From assembly GCF_016801025.1 (NCBI RefSeq), contig NZ_CP068983.1, positions 3,216,501-3,280,500 on the forward strand: a stretch of 64,000 bases of DNA. Reading direction: 5' to 3'. Below the pieces are notes generated by a model. That model was not told the origin of the DNA, searched no databases, and saw only the letters and a program-made list of their open reading frames with translations. A program made the position numbers and the translations under genes. Source of the DNA: Paradevosia shaoguanensis. Its GTDB lineage: Bacteria > Pseudomonadota > Alphaproteobacteria > Rhizobiales > Devosiaceae. Shown here one piece after another: positions 7,866 to 17,062 of the stretch. How positions within the stretch are numbered: the stretch's first letter is position 1; every line of letters starts with the position of its first letter.

Positions 7866-8424
7866 GATCGTCTCCTTTGCCTTTGGCGCGGTGGCGGGCG
7901 ACCTTGGTGAGGTTGCCGCAGCGGGCCATCGAGCACCACTGGCGGCGGCCAGGGCGCGAGTTATCCACGAACATCAGGGAGCAGGTAGGATTGGCGCATT
8001 CGCGGAAGCGCTCCACCCGGTCCGTGCCGAAAAGGTGGATCGCCTCGCGCGCCACGGTTGAAAGGACCTGCGCGAAGGCGGCGTCCCGGTTCCATTCGTG
8101 CCGTCCGCCATGCCAGCGCGGTACGAGGTCGGGGAGAGCGGCGGTTTCCTCGATGAGCGCGATGTCGGCCGCGCCCGGCACCTTGTGCTCCACATGGGCG
8201 CGCGCGGTGAACCAGAGCGCTTCGCGCAGCGCGCGGGCGGCGGCGAATTCGGTTTCCGTCACCGAAGGGCGGAAACGCAGGTCGGGAGAGGCCTCCGCCC
8301 AATCAGCGAGGTCACTGGGGGAATGCCAGCTTTCCCAGCGCGAGCGCCAACCCTCTCCGCCCGTCTGGGCGAAGTCGATGGCGAGCGAGCCGCCAATGAA
8401 GATGAAGCGCGGTGGCCAGGGCAT
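7855..8424 (-). CDS. CGNR zinc-finger, ABATE-domain protein
   Basis: The C-terminus has the zinc-binding pattern CANPTCSLMFVD followed by RRQWCSMARCGN, the CGNR finger, and an ABATE-like N-terminal domain precedes it. Proteins of this family are predicted transcription regulators that sense stress through the N-terminal domain. At 189 residues the length is typical. The gene is divergent from thyA, with 128 bp between the start codons, and its 3' end overlaps the YdeI-like gene. Confidence 0.85.
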   Translation of the reverse strand: MPWPPRFIFIGGSLAIDFAQTGGEGWRSRWESWHSPSDLADWAEASPDLRFRPSVTETEFAAARALREALWFTARAHVEHKVPGAADIALIEETAALPDLVPRWHGGRHEWNRDAAFAQVLSTVAREAIHLFGTDRVERFRECANPTCSLMFVDNSRPGRRQWCSMARCGNLTKVARHRAKGKGDDHVH

Positions 8425-8552
8425 TTGTGTAACCTCTTATACAGGTTACAGTGATCGGGCAGCGCGAAGGAGTCAAGCGCCGCGGCGGTGCGGCTTGGGG
8501 AATGTCGGGTTTGGGGAGGCAAGTAGCGCCAGAATCGTCTAGTGTCGGCGGC

Positions 8553-9347
8553 ATGAAAGCTTACCAGCAATTGCTCAGCGATATCCTCGAGAAGGGCGCC
8601 GACAAGTCGGATCGCACCGGCGTCGGTACGCGCTCGCTTTTCGGCTACCAGATGCGGTTCGACCTCTCCGAGGGCTTCCCGCTGCTGACCACCAAGAAGC
8701 TGCACATCAAGTCGATCGTCTATGAACTGCTGTGGTTCCTGCGCGGCGATACCAATGTGCGCTGGCTGCAGGAGCGGGGCGTCAAGATCTGGGACGAATG
8801 GGCCGATGAGAACGGCGATCTCGGCCCGGTCTACGGCTCGCAATGGCGGAGCTGGCCGGCGCCTGACGGCCGCCATATCGACCAGATCGCCAATGTGGTG
8901 AACTCGATCCGCACCAAGCCGGATTCGCGCCGCCACATCGTCTCGGCCTGGAACCCGGCCGAGGTCGACGAGATGGCGCTGCCGCCATGCCACTGCCTCT
9001 TCCAGTTCTACGTGGCCGGCGGCAAGCTTTCCTGCCAGCTCTACCAGCGCTCGGCCGATACGTTCCTGGGCGTGCCGTTCAACATCGCCTCCTATGCGCT
9101 CTTCACGCATATGATGGCGCAGGTCACCGGGCTTGAGGTCGGCGACTTCGTGCATTCGTTCGGCGACGTGCACCTCTATTCCAACCATTTCGAGCAGGCG
9201 CGCGAACAGCTCAGCCGCGAGCCGCGGCCGTTGCCCAGGCTCACGCTCAATCCCGAAGTGAAGACGCTCGAAGACTTCACCTTCGAGGATTTCACCATCA
9301 CCGGGTACGATCCCCATCCCCACATCAAAGCAAAGGTTGCCGTCTGA
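8553..9347 (+). CDS. thyA: Thymidylate synthase
   Basis: ThyA methylates dUMP to dTMP using methylene-tetrahydrofolate and releases dihydrofolate. The 264-residue length equals the E. coli enzyme. The catalytic cysteine is C146 in [30 protein letters not shown], and the C-terminal [16 protein letters not shown] are family signatures. The frame extends upstream to 8451 without homology, so the ATG at 8553 is chosen. It heads a run of overlapping genes that ends with folA, the enzyme that recycles its dihydrofolate product. Confidence 0.98.
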   Translation: MKAYQQLLSDILEKGADKSDRTGVGTRSLFGYQMRFDLSEGFPLLTTKKLHIKSIVYELLWFLRGDTNVRWLQERGVKIWDEWADENGDLGPVYGSQWRSWPAPDGRHIDQIANVVNSIRTKPDSRRHIVSAWNPAEVDEMALPPCHCLFQFYVAGGKLSCQLYQRSADTFLGVPFNIASYALFTHMMAQVTGLEVGDFVHSFGDVHLYSNHFEQAREQLSREPRPLPRLTLNPEVKTLEDFTFEDFTITGYDPHPHIKAKVAV

Positions 9348-10360
9348 TGTTGTCCAGGCTCGGATTCGCTCTGATCGTTGCGGTCTTCCCGGCTTCGGCC
9401 CTGGCCAATGACACCATGGCCCAGCTCGGCGTGGGCGGGCTGACCTTCCTCACCAACGACAAGATCGAGATGGCTTCGGAAGACCTCTCGATCTCAGCCG
9501 AACAGGTGAAGGTCGTCTACGAGTTCAAGAACAATTCCGATGCGGACCAGCGCGTGCTGGTGGCCTTCCCGCTGCCCGACATTACCGGCAGCGGCGACTT
9601 CATGGTCAGCGTCCCGACCGAGGATCCGGAGAACATCTTCGGGTTCGAGACCACCTTCAACGGCAAGCCGGTCGAGGCGACGCTCCACCAATATGTCTTC
9701 TCGGTCGGTATCGACCAGACCGAGTACCTCAAGAGCCTGGGCATTCCGCTCACGCCCTATGGCAACGACACGATCGAAAAGCTCAATGCGCTCCCGGACG
9801 AGGACAAGCAGGAGCTGATGCACCGCGGTCTCGTGATCCCGATGGAATACGATGCGGGGCAGGGTTGGCAGACGGACATGACCCCCGTCTGGACGCTCAA
9901 ATCCACCTATAGCTGGGAAGCCAATTTCAAGGCCGGCGCGCTGGCCGAAGTGATCCACACCTATAAGCCGAGTGTCGGCGGAACAGTCGGGGTCTCCTTC
10001 CTCGCCGAGCCCTACGAGGACTACGATCCGGCCACGAGCTACAAGAAGGATTATTGCACCGACGACGCCTTCATCAACGCGGTCAAGAAGACGCTCAAGG
10101 ACAAGAACGATCCTTACAGCGCGCCCTTCACCGAGAGCTGGATTTCCTACATCTGGTCGACCGGCAATAACTGGAGCGGCCCCATCGGTCGCTTCCACCT
10201 TACCGTCGACAAGGGCTCGCCGGAAAACCTGATCTCGTTTTGCGGCACCGACGTCAAGAAGACCGGCCCCACCACGTTCGAGATGACGGCGACCGATTTC
10301 TTCCCGCCCTATGACCGCGAGCTCGAAATCCTCATCCTCAACCGGCAGCAGCCGGAGTGA
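9347..10360 (+). CDS. DUF4424 domain-containing secreted protein
   Basis: The 337-residue protein begins with a cleavable signal peptide ([20 protein letters not shown]), followed by NDTMAQLGVGGLTFL, the conserved start of DUF4424. A periplasmic location is expected. No catalytic motif is evident. Two cysteines near the end (YCTDD and SFCGTD) could form a disulfide. Its ATG overlaps the thyA stop (TGATG), so it is translated with thyA, although no functional link to folate metabolism is known. Confidence 0.82.
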   Translation: MLSRLGFALIVAVFPASALANDTMAQLGVGGLTFLTNDKIEMASEDLSISAEQVKVVYEFKNNSDADQRVLVAFPLPDITGSGDFMVSVPTEDPENIFGFETTFNGKPVEATLHQYVFSVGIDQTEYLKSLGIPLTPYGNDTIEKLNALPDEDKQELMHRGLVIPMEYDAGQGWQTDMTPVWTLKSTYSWEANFKAGALAEVIHTYKPSVGGTVGVSFLAEPYEDYDPATSYKKDYCTDDAFINAVKKTLKDKNDPYSAPFTESWISYIWSTGNNWSGPIGRFHLTVDKGSPENLISFCGTDVKKTGPTTFEMTATDFFPPYDRELEILILNRQQPE

Positions 10361-10695
10361 TGTCAAAGGCGCTGGAGGAGCTTGCCGAAAAGGTCGGTCG
10401 GGTTTCCGACATCTACGCGACGCGCAACGACATCGCCCGCGATGATGACTGGTATGCCCTCAAGCTCCAGGAGGAGGTTGGAGAGCTCGTCAGCGCCTAT
10501 CTCCGCCTCACTGGTCGCGGTCGTGCCAAGGGCGAGGGTCGCGAGGCGATCGCTGCGTCCCTTGCCGACGAGGCGGCCGATGTGCTCGCCCAATTGCTGC
10601 TCTTCGCTGCCCATAACGGCATAGACCTTGCTGCCGCGCTGGATCGCAAATGGTTCAGCTATCTCGATAAATCTCCAACCAGATCTCCTGCCTGA
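10360..10695 (+). CDS. MazG-like nucleotide pyrophosphohydrolase
   Basis: The 111-residue all-helical protein has the MazG/dUTPase-superfamily metal motif: LQEEVGELVSAY near residue 40 and DEAADVLAQLLLFA near residue 75, i.e. EExxE followed by ExxD. Such enzymes hydrolyse nucleoside triphosphates to monophosphates and clean the nucleotide pool. Co-occurrence with thyA and folA suits a role in dUTP or modified nucleotide removal, but this is inference. The ATG overlaps the previous stop (TGATG); a GTG lies one codon earlier. Confidence 0.82.
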   Translation: MSKALEELAEKVGRVSDIYATRNDIARDDDWYALKLQEEVGELVSAYLRLTGRGRAKGEGREAIAASLADEAADVLAQLLLFAAHNGIDLAAALDRKWFSYLDKSPTRSPA

Positions 10696-11174
10696 TGTCC
10701 GTTTCCATTCGCCCCACCACGGCCGCAGACGCGCCGCTCATCATCAAGTTCATCGGGGACCTGGCGTCCTACGAGAAGCTGCTGCACGAGGCAAAGGCGA
10801 CCGAGGCCGATATCGTGCGCGATCTTTTCGGGCCGTCGCCCAAGGTGTTCTGCGACATCGCCGAGTGGAACGGCCAGCCGGCCGGCTTCGCGCTCTGGTA
10901 CTATACCTATTCGACCTTCCAGGGCCGGCACGGCATCTGGCTGGAAGACCTTTTCGTCGAGCCGGCCATGCGCGGCCATGGCCTCGGCAAGGCGCTGCTG
11001 GTCCATCTCGCCAGGCGCTGCCGCGCTGACAATCTCGGGCGGCTCGAATGGGCGGTGCTCGACTGGAACGAACCTTCGATCCAGTTCTACAAATCGCAGG
11101 GCGCCATCTTCATGGATGATTGGCGCCGGTGCCGGGTCACCGATGGCGCGCTGGAGGCGTTGGCCGGGCGATGA
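10695..11174 (+). CDS. GNAT-family N-acetyltransferase
   Basis: The 159-residue protein contains the GNAT acetyl-CoA motif as LEDLFVEPAMRGHGLGKALL near residues 82-101, with beta strand and helix patterns typical of the family, and ends with the FYKSQGA motif. It resembles the diamine/thialysine acetyltransferase branch in length and in the strand GIWLEDLFV; the substrate is inferred only loosely. It starts within the MazG stop (TGATG) and its stop overlaps folA (ATGA), so it is embedded in the operon. Confidence 0.85.
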   Translation: MSVSIRPTTAADAPLIIKFIGDLASYEKLLHEAKATEADIVRDLFGPSPKVFCDIAEWNGQPAGFALWYYTYSTFQGRHGIWLEDLFVEPAMRGHGLGKALLVHLARRCRADNLGRLEWAVLDWNEPSIQFYKSQGAIFMDDWRRCRVTDGALEALAGR

Positions 11175-11683
11175 CCATCAAGATCGCAATGATCGCTGCC
11201 GTCGGCAGCAATGGGGTGATCGGGGCCGGCAATGCCATGCCCTGGCGGCTGCCGTCGGATTTCGCGCACTTCAAACGGACCACGATGGGCAAGCCGCTCA
11301 TCATGGGCCGCAAGACTTTCGAGAGCATCGGCAAGGCCTTGCCGGGGCGCATCAACATCGTTGTTACACGGCAGAAGGGCTATCAGCCTGATGGCGTTCT
11401 CGTTATCGACAGCCTCGATGCAGCCATCGATCACGCGCGCACGATTGCCGAGGCCGAAGGTGTTGACGAGGTTTTTATCGGCGGTGGCGGAGAGCTTTAT
11501 TGCGAGGCCATGCCGCTGGCCGATCGCCTCTACATCACCGAAGTAGACCTTGCACCCCAAGGAGATACGGTGTTTCCGTCCATCGATCACAACGTCTGGG
11601 TGGTGGTCGATGAGCCCGAAGTGCCGCTCACCGGGAAGGATACTGCGTCATTTCGCGTAAAGGTCTATGAACGCCGCGCATAG
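11171..11683 (+). CDS. folA: Dihydrofolate reductase
   Basis: FolA reduces dihydrofolate to tetrahydrofolate with NADPH, closing the cycle opened by ThyA. The 170-residue protein has the NGVIGAGNAMPWRLPSDFAH active-site loop with the conserved aspartate, the MGRKTFESIG NADPH-binding motif, and FIGGGGELY near residue 100. The start at 11171 overlaps the acetyltransferase stop (ATGA); an upstream in-frame start at 11120 would lie inside that gene. It ends the thyA operon. Confidence 0.97.
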   Translation: MTIKIAMIAAVGSNGVIGAGNAMPWRLPSDFAHFKRTTMGKPLIMGRKTFESIGKALPGRINIVVTRQKGYQPDGVLVIDSLDAAIDHARTIAEAEGVDEVFIGGGGELYCEAMPLADRLYITEVDLAPQGDTVFPSIDHNVWVVVDEPEVPLTGKDTASFRVKVYERRA

Positions 11684-11690
11684 CTCCGCA

Positions 11691-11719
11691 TTGATCGGTC
11701 ATAAGCGCTTCCCTATATA
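11691..11719 (+). promoter_or_regulatory. Probable sigma-70 promoter of hflKC
   Basis: TTGATC at 11691-11696 is followed after a 17-base spacer by TATATA at 11714-11719. This is close to the housekeeping consensus, and it stands 40 bases before the hflK start in the short gap after folA. Confidence 0.65.
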
Positions 11720-11758
11720 GTTCGGCAACCTTTTGAAAAGCGACCGGAAAGGAACGCG

Positions 11759-12880
11759 ATGCCCTGGGACAATAATACGGGTGGAGGCGGCCGCAATAAT
11801 AATGGCGGTCCGTGGGGACAGGCCCCGCAAGGCGGCGGACCCCGCCGGGGCGGCACTCCCAATCTCGAAGAGATTCTCAACCGGGGTCGCGACAGCTTTC
11901 AGGGTGGTATTCCGGGCGGACGCTGGGTCCTGATCGGTGGCCTTCTGGCCGTCGGCGCCTTCTGGCTGCTGAACTCGGTTTATACCGTGGACCCACAGCA
12001 GGTTGGCGTCGAACTGCGTTTCGGCAAGCCCAAGCCCGAGCTCGCCAGCCCGGGCCTGCATTTCATGGTCTGGCCGATCGATAGCGTCGAGAAGGTCAAC
12101 GTCACCGAAAACCAGACGGAAATCGGCAGCGTGCCGGTGTCCTCGCGCCGTCCCGGCGCGCGCGACGAAGGCACCATGCTCACCTCCGACCAGAACATCG
12201 TGGACGTGAAGTTCTCGGTGCTGTGGTCGGTCGCCAACCCGATCGAATACCTGTTCAACGTCCGCGACGCTGACGACATGGTCCGCAGCGCCGGCGAAAG
12301 CGCCATGCGCGAAGTGGTGGGCCGCCGTTCGGCCCAGGCCATCTATCGCGAGGACCGCGCCGGTATCCAGGTCGAGGTGCAGCAGATTACCCAGCGCATT
12401 CTCGATGACTACAAGCTGGGCGTCCGCGTGAGCCAGATCGCCATCGAGAACGTGGCCCCGCCGACCGAGGTGGCCGATGCGTTCGATGAAGTGCAGCGCG
12501 CCGAACAGGACCAGGAACGTTTCCAGGAAGAAGCCCGGCAGTATTCCAATACGCTGCTCGGCGACGCCCGCGGCCAGGCTGCGCAGATGCGCGAAGACGC
12601 CGCGGCTTACAAGAACCGTGTCGTGCAGGAAGCCGAAGGTCAGGCTTCGCGCTTTACCTCGGTCTATGACGAATACGCCAAGGCCCCGGAAGTGACGCGC
12701 GAGCGTCTGTTCCTCGAAACGATGGAACAGGTTCTCGGCAGCTCGCAGAAAGTGATCGTGGACAAGGGTGCAGGGTCGGGTGTCGTTCCCTACCTGCCGC
12801 TGCCCGAGTTGAGGCCCAATGCGGGCATCACCCCGCCGGCAAACTCGTCGTCCACTACTCCTAGCGCGCAGGGGAAGTAA
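11759..12880 (+). CDS. hflK: HflK, FtsH protease modulator subunit
   Basis: HflK and HflC form the membrane SPFH complex that encloses and modulates the FtsH protease. The 373-residue protein has the family's Gly/Asn-rich N-terminus, one membrane segment at about residues 58-79 (WVLIGGLLAVGAFWLL), then a band-7 SPFH domain and a long helical region with charged residues (EQDQERFQEEARQYSNTLLG). The C-terminus is a short Ser/Thr/Pro tail. Three bases separate it from hflC, so the two are co-translated. A strong promoter candidate precedes it. Confidence 0.97.
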   Translation: MPWDNNTGGGGRNNNGGPWGQAPQGGGPRRGGTPNLEEILNRGRDSFQGGIPGGRWVLIGGLLAVGAFWLLNSVYTVDPQQVGVELRFGKPKPELASPGLHFMVWPIDSVEKVNVTENQTEIGSVPVSSRRPGARDEGTMLTSDQNIVDVKFSVLWSVANPIEYLFNVRDADDMVRSAGESAMREVVGRRSAQAIYREDRAGIQVEVQQITQRILDDYKLGVRVSQIAIENVAPPTEVADAFDEVQRAEQDQERFQEEARQYSNTLLGDARGQAAQMREDAAAYKNRVVQEAEGQASRFTSVYDEYAKAPEVTRERLFLETMEQVLGSSQKVIVDKGAGSGVVPYLPLPELRPNAGITPPANSSSTTPSAQGK

Positions 12881-12883
12881 GCC

Positions 12884-13864
12884 ATGAACCGTCTTGTCAT
12901 TCTTGGCATTGCCGTCCTCGCCGTCATCTACCTGTTCTTCTCGTCGATCTATGTGGTCAACGAGCGCGAGCAGGCCATCGTCATGCGCTTCGGTCGGATC
13001 ACGGACATCCACAAGGACCCGGGCATCTACTTCAAGATCCCGACCTCGATGATCGATACCGTGCAGGTGGTCGAAGACCGACTGCTGCGTTACGACCTAG
13101 CCAATATGCGCGTTCAGGTTTCGGGCGGTCAGTTCTACGTCGTGGACGCGTTCCTCACCTACCGTATCGCCGATCCGCGCCTCTTCCGTGAGCGTGCGCA
13201 AGGTGAGTTGCGGGTGGCCGAGCAGCGTATCGCCACGCGTTTCGACTCGGCGCTTCGCCAGGTCTATGGTCTGCGCAACTTCAATGCCGCGCTCTCTGAC
13301 GAGCGCGCGCAGATGATGCGCGAAGCCCGTGACCTCATCCGTCCGGATATGGCTGAGCTCGGCATCGAAGTGGTCGACGTGCGTATCCTGCGTACCGACC
13401 TGACGCCGGAAGTTTCGGCTCAGACCTACGAGCGTATGAAGGCCGAACGTCTGGCCGAGGCCGCCCTGCTGCGTGCGCGTGGTAAGGAAGCGGCGCAGAG
13501 CCTGCGTGCTATCGCCGACCGTCAGGCCGTGGAAGTCGTGGCAGCGGCCCGCAAGGATGCCGAAGTGCTGCGAGGCGAGGGCGATGCCCAGCGCTCCGCC
13601 GTCTTCGCCGATGCCTACAGCAAGGACCCGGAATTCTTCCAGTTCTATCGCTCGATGGAAAGCTACCGGAACGCCCTCGGCTCGAACGGAACCACCATGG
13701 TGCTCTCGCCCGATACGGATTTCTTCCAGTATTTCGGCACGCCCGGTTCTTCTGCCAGCCAGCCGCCGGCTATCCCGTCGGTCGATGCGACGCCGGCTCC
13801 GGCAACGACGCCCGCACCAGCTGCGGCTCCTGCGGAGCAGCCTGCCGCGGCGCCTGCTCAGTAA
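12884..13864 (+). CDS. hflC: HflC, FtsH protease modulator subunit
   Basis: HflC partners HflK in the inner membrane. The 326-residue protein has an N-terminal membrane anchor (residues 4-21), VNEREQAIVMRFGR, typical for HflC, the band-7 domain, and a coiled region with ARGKEAAQSLRAIADRQAVE. The last 45 residues are Pro/Ala-rich and low complexity (repeated AP/PA), longer than in E. coli HflC. A clear intrinsic terminator 30 bases downstream separates it from degP. Confidence 0.96.
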   Translation: MNRLVILGIAVLAVIYLFFSSIYVVNEREQAIVMRFGRITDIHKDPGIYFKIPTSMIDTVQVVEDRLLRYDLANMRVQVSGGQFYVVDAFLTYRIADPRLFRERAQGELRVAEQRIATRFDSALRQVYGLRNFNAALSDERAQMMREARDLIRPDMAELGIEVVDVRILRTDLTPEVSAQTYERMKAERLAEAALLRARGKEAAQSLRAIADRQAVEVVAAARKDAEVLRGEGDAQRSAVFADAYSKDPEFFQFYRSMESYRNALGSNGTTMVLSPDTDFFQYFGTPGSSASQPPAIPSVDATPAPATTPAPAAAPAEQPAAAPAQ

Positions 13865-13893
13865 GTCTGCGGGATTTATCCCCCCACTTATCA

Positions 13894-13925
13894 ACCCTCC
13901 CCGTTTCGTACGGGGAGGGTTTTTA
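13894..13925 (+). terminator. Rho-independent terminator of hflKC
   Basis: A perfect 10-bp stem pairs ACCCTCCCCG with CGGGGAGGGT around a 7-base loop and is followed at once by a run of T residues. The stem sequence resembles type A repeats, which suggests those repeats may derive from or act as terminators. Confidence 0.88.
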
Positions 13926-14080
13926 TTTGCGGTTGGTAAGGCGGGGAAAACCAACCCGCTGCCACAATGGCAGGGAGGGGGCATGCTAGAGGTTCGCGCG
14001 GCTGGCATGGCTGGCCGATTGTTTTCTTGAAGCGCCGCTGCCGCTACACTGGCTGCAGTGGGCTCGCCGGGAGGTTGGTA

Positions 14081-15574
14081 ATGAGGTTTGCCCGGGCGGC
14101 ACTCTGTGCCCTGTTGTTCGTCAGCGCTGTCACGCCCTTCGCCCAGCCGACGCTCGCTGCGTCGTCGACCGCGCAGGGGCCGGCTTCGGTCGCCGCGCTC
14201 GCCAAGCAGCTTTCGCCTGCCGTGGTCAATATCGGCACTTCCCGCCACGTCCCGGGCGGGCCGGGCCTGCCATTCCCGCAGGGTCCCGATGGGTCACAAC
14301 TCGATGACATGCTCGATCACCTCAATCCAAATGATGGCCTTGGTCCGGAGGCTGAGCAGGAAGCAGAGAGCCTCGGCTCCGGCTTCATCATCAAGGCCGA
14401 TGGCCTCATCGTCACCAACAACCACGTCATCGATGGTGCCGAGGAAATCCAGGTATTCCTTACCGACGGTACCCGCCTTCCGGCCAAGGTGATCGGCACC
14501 GACGCCAAGACCGATCTGGCGGTGCTCAAGGTCGACGCCGGGCGCGAACTGCCGTTCGTCGAGTTTGGCGATAGCGACACGGCTGAAGTCGGCGACTGGG
14601 TGATGGCAATCGGCAACCCATTCGGCCTCGGCGGCTCGGTGACGCTCGGCATCGTTTCGGCGCGCAACCGCGACATCAATTCCGGGCCCTACGACAACTT
14701 CATCCAGACCGACGCAGCCATCAACCAGGGCAATTCCGGCGGCCCGCTATTCGACATGGATGGCAAGGTCGTCGGCATCAATACGGCGCTGCTGGCCAGT
14801 GGCGGTTCTTCGATCGGCATCGGTTTCGCCGTCGCGGTCAACCTCGCCAAGCCGGTCATCGATCAACTCGTCGAGTACGGCGAGACCCGCCGGGGCTGGC
14901 TCGGCGTCGGTATCCAGGAAGTCACCGACGACATCGCAGCAAGCCTTGGTCGCCACAACACCAACGGCGCTCTTGTCGTCGATGTCACCGAGGGCGGTCC
15001 CTCCGATGGCGTGCTCAAGGAAGGCGACCTCATCCTGCAGTTTGACAACAAGCCCATCGAGCGCATGCGCGACCTCCCGCGGATCGTAGCCGAGACCGAT
15101 GTCGGCAAGGCCGTAGAGGTCAAGATCCTGCGCAACGGCAAGGACGAGACCGTCAAGATTTCGCTCGGCCGGCTCGAAGTCGGCGAACAACAGATCGCCG
15201 AGGCCCAGCAGGAGCAGCAGCCGCCCCCGCCGCCAGACGCCCCCGAGGACAATATCGGCCCGGCGCCCGGCCTTCCCGAACTGGTCGGCTTCGACGCCGG
15301 TCCGCTCAGCCCCGAAGTCCGCAAGCAATACGGCATCCCCGATGACGTCAAAGGCGTGATCATCACTTCGGTGACCAGCAAGAGCAACGCCGAGGAAAAG
15401 GGCATGATCCCCGGTCTCGTTGTCAGCGAGGTCAACCAGCAGCCGATCGAAACGGTAGCCGGCGTCGTGGAAATGGTCAGCGCCGCCAAGGAAGCCGGTC
15501 GGCCGGCCGTGCTGTTCAAGGTGACCGATGCGACGATGACGAGCCGGTTCATCGCGGTGCGGGTGCGGAACTAG
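14081..15574 (+). CDS. degP: DegP/HtrA-family periplasmic serine protease
   Basis: Do-family protease and chaperone that degrades misfolded envelope proteins. The 497-residue protein has a signal peptide (about residues 1-26, ending TLA-A) and a trypsin-like domain with the triad His115 (TNNHVIDG), Asp145 (KTDLAVLK) and Ser219 (GNSGGPL). Two PDZ domains follow, at about 290-375 and 405-490. A Pro-rich linker (QQPPPPPDAPED) joins the PDZ domains. The ATG at 14081 follows a GGGAGG Shine-Dalgarno; the frame extends upstream without a signal peptide. Placement after hflKC is a conserved rhizobial arrangement. Confidence 0.95.
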   Translation: MRFARAALCALLFVSAVTPFAQPTLAASSTAQGPASVAALAKQLSPAVVNIGTSRHVPGGPGLPFPQGPDGSQLDDMLDHLNPNDGLGPEAEQEAESLGSGFIIKADGLIVTNNHVIDGAEEIQVFLTDGTRLPAKVIGTDAKTDLAVLKVDAGRELPFVEFGDSDTAEVGDWVMAIGNPFGLGGSVTLGIVSARNRDINSGPYDNFIQTDAAINQGNSGGPLFDMDGKVVGINTALLASGGSSIGIGFAVAVNLAKPVIDQLVEYGETRRGWLGVGIQEVTDDIAASLGRHNTNGALVVDVTEGGPSDGVLKEGDLILQFDNKPIERMRDLPRIVAETDVGKAVEVKILRNGKDETVKISLGRLEVGEQQIAEAQQEQQPPPPPDAPEDNIGPAPGLPELVGFDAGPLSPEVRKQYGIPDDVKGVIITSVTSKSNAEEKGMIPGLVVSEVNQQPIETVAGVVEMVSAAKEAGRPAVLFKVTDATMTSRFIAVRVRN

Positions 15575-15614
15575 CTTCGTCGCTCCGCTCGGGCGAGGCG
15601 CAGGCGGCCGGCTG

Positions 15615-16163
15615 TTATTCCGGTCGCCGGATCCGGTACACAACATGCTGCCGGAGGGGATGTCCTTCGGCGATCTTGGGGTGAGCAAAGTCGTCATCGG
15701 GATCGCGCCGCATGCCGATCTTCTCCATCACCCGCTGGCTCGGCGTGTTGATCGCCGCCGTATAGGCAATGACTTCGGGAAGCCCAAGCTCCGTCCAGGC
15801 ATAGGCGAGGCAAGCCCGAGCGCCTTCAGGCGCCAGACCCTGGCCCCAATACGCTTTATCCAACTGCCAGCCGATTTCCACCAGCGGATGGCCAGGGATC
15901 GTCTCGACCATGAGGTCGGACAGCCTTCCCAGGCCGAGGAGGCCGATCAGCTTGCCGTCAGCCCTGTGCTCCACGGCGCCGAGGTGAAAGCCGAACTCGG
16001 CTGTCCTGGCGATGGCGTTGTCGATCTGGGCATTCACCTCTTCGGGCGTAGCCGTGCCGGGGTAGTACCGGCGTACCTGCGGGTCGCCGAGGATGGCAGC
16101 CAGTGGCGCGCGATCGCGGTCTTCCCAGGGGCGGAGGATGAGGCGTTCTGTTTCGAGTCTCAT
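15615..16163 (-). CDS. GNAT acetyltransferase (RimJ/RimL-like)
   Basis: The 182-residue protein opens with MRLETERLILRPWEDRDRAP, the signature of the RimJ/RimL acetyltransferase group. The acetyl-CoA site is present as LDKAYWGQGLAPEGARACL, and INTPSQRVMEKIGM is the conserved terminal motif. Family members acetylate ribosomal proteins, antibiotics or small amines; the substrate here is unknown. Its start overlaps the serB stop by four bases, so it is coupled to serB. Confidence 0.88.
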   Translation of the reverse strand: MRLETERLILRPWEDRDRAPLAAILGDPQVRRYYPGTATPEEVNAQIDNAIARTAEFGFHLGAVEHRADGKLIGLLGLGRLSDLMVETIPGHPLVEIGWQLDKAYWGQGLAPEGARACLAYAWTELGLPEVIAYTAAINTPSQRVMEKIGMRRDPDDDFAHPKIAEGHPLRQHVVYRIRRPE

Positions 16164-17032
16164 CGGACGAAGTCTTCGTCGGAATAACCCTGCAGGTAGA
16201 GCAGGGCGGTGAGGTCGCCGTGGTCAATCCGTACATGCGCCTGCTCGGCGACCACCGGCTTGGCGTGCAGCGCCACGCCGAGCCCGGAGGCGCGGATCAT
16301 GTCGAGGTCGTTGGCCCCATCGCCTACGGCCAGCGTATCCGCCTGCGACAGCCCGTGCTCGGCAGCAAGGGCGTTGAGGCGGGCGAACTTGGTCGTCTTG
16401 TCGACGATGGGCTTGGTCACCGTGCCGGTGAGTTTATCGTCAGCGAATTCGAGGACATTGGCCGTTGCTTCGTCGAAGCCGATGCGCTTGGCGATGTAGT
16501 CGGCGAAAAAGGTGAAGCCACCAGAGATGAGCGCCGTATAGGCGCCATAGGCCTTCATGGTGTGCACGAGCGCGCGGCCGCCTGGCGCCAAGGTGATGCG
16601 CTCGCGGCGGATCTCTTCGATCACGGCCCGCTCGAGGCCCTTGAGCAGCGCGACGCGGGTATCGAGGGCCTGTTCGAAATCGAGTTCGCCGTTCATGGCG
16701 CGGGCGGTGATGTCGGCGACTTCATCCTTGATGCCGAGGGCATCGGCGAGCTCGTCGATGCATTCCTGCTCGATCATGGTCGAATCCATGTCGGCAATAA
16801 GCAGCTTCTTGCGGCGGTTCTCACTGGGCACGAGCGCGGCGTCGATGGCGCGATCCTTGATGTGCAAACGCGCGGTTGCGAGCGGATCGGTTGACTTCGG
16901 GGCGATGATCTCGCAGGCAATGCGCTGCGTCAGCCAGTTGACCTCGCCGCCCGTTTCCTTCTGAACAGCGGTCACGAGAGCGCTGTCGAGAGCAGGATCG
17001 GCGGGGTTGGCGATGAGGCAAAGGACCGACAT
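16160..17032 (-). CDS. serB: Phosphoserine phosphatase
   Basis: SerB removes phosphate from O-phospho-L-serine in the last step of serine synthesis. The 290-residue protein has the HAD motif DMDST at residues 81-85 (nucleophile D81, acid D83), ALISGGFTFFADYIAKRIGF (motif II serine), and GDGANDLDMI (motif III/IV). An ACT-like N-terminal domain of about 70 residues precedes it, as usual. The frame is open upstream to 17254, but homology begins at the ATG at 17032. It is divergent from miaA, with 30 bp between start codons. Confidence 0.96.
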   Translation of the reverse strand: MSVLCLIANPADPALDSALVTAVQKETGGEVNWLTQRIACEIIAPKSTDPLATARLHIKDRAIDAALVPSENRRKKLLIADMDSTMIEQECIDELADALGIKDEVADITARAMNGELDFEQALDTRVALLKGLERAVIEEIRRERITLAPGGRALVHTMKAYGAYTALISGGFTFFADYIAKRIGFDEATANVLEFADDKLTGTVTKPIVDKTTKFARLNALAAEHGLSQADTLAVGDGANDLDMIRASGLGVALHAKPVVAEQAHVRIDHGDLTALLYLQGYSDEDFVR

Positions 17033-17062
17033 TGGGCACCCGGAAACGATGAAGGATTTTAG

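Noticed and set aside
8259-9323. A 354-codon minus-strand frame covering thyA
   Set aside because: It is the complement of the conserved thyA gene and part of the CGNR gene region, and no family resemblance is seen.
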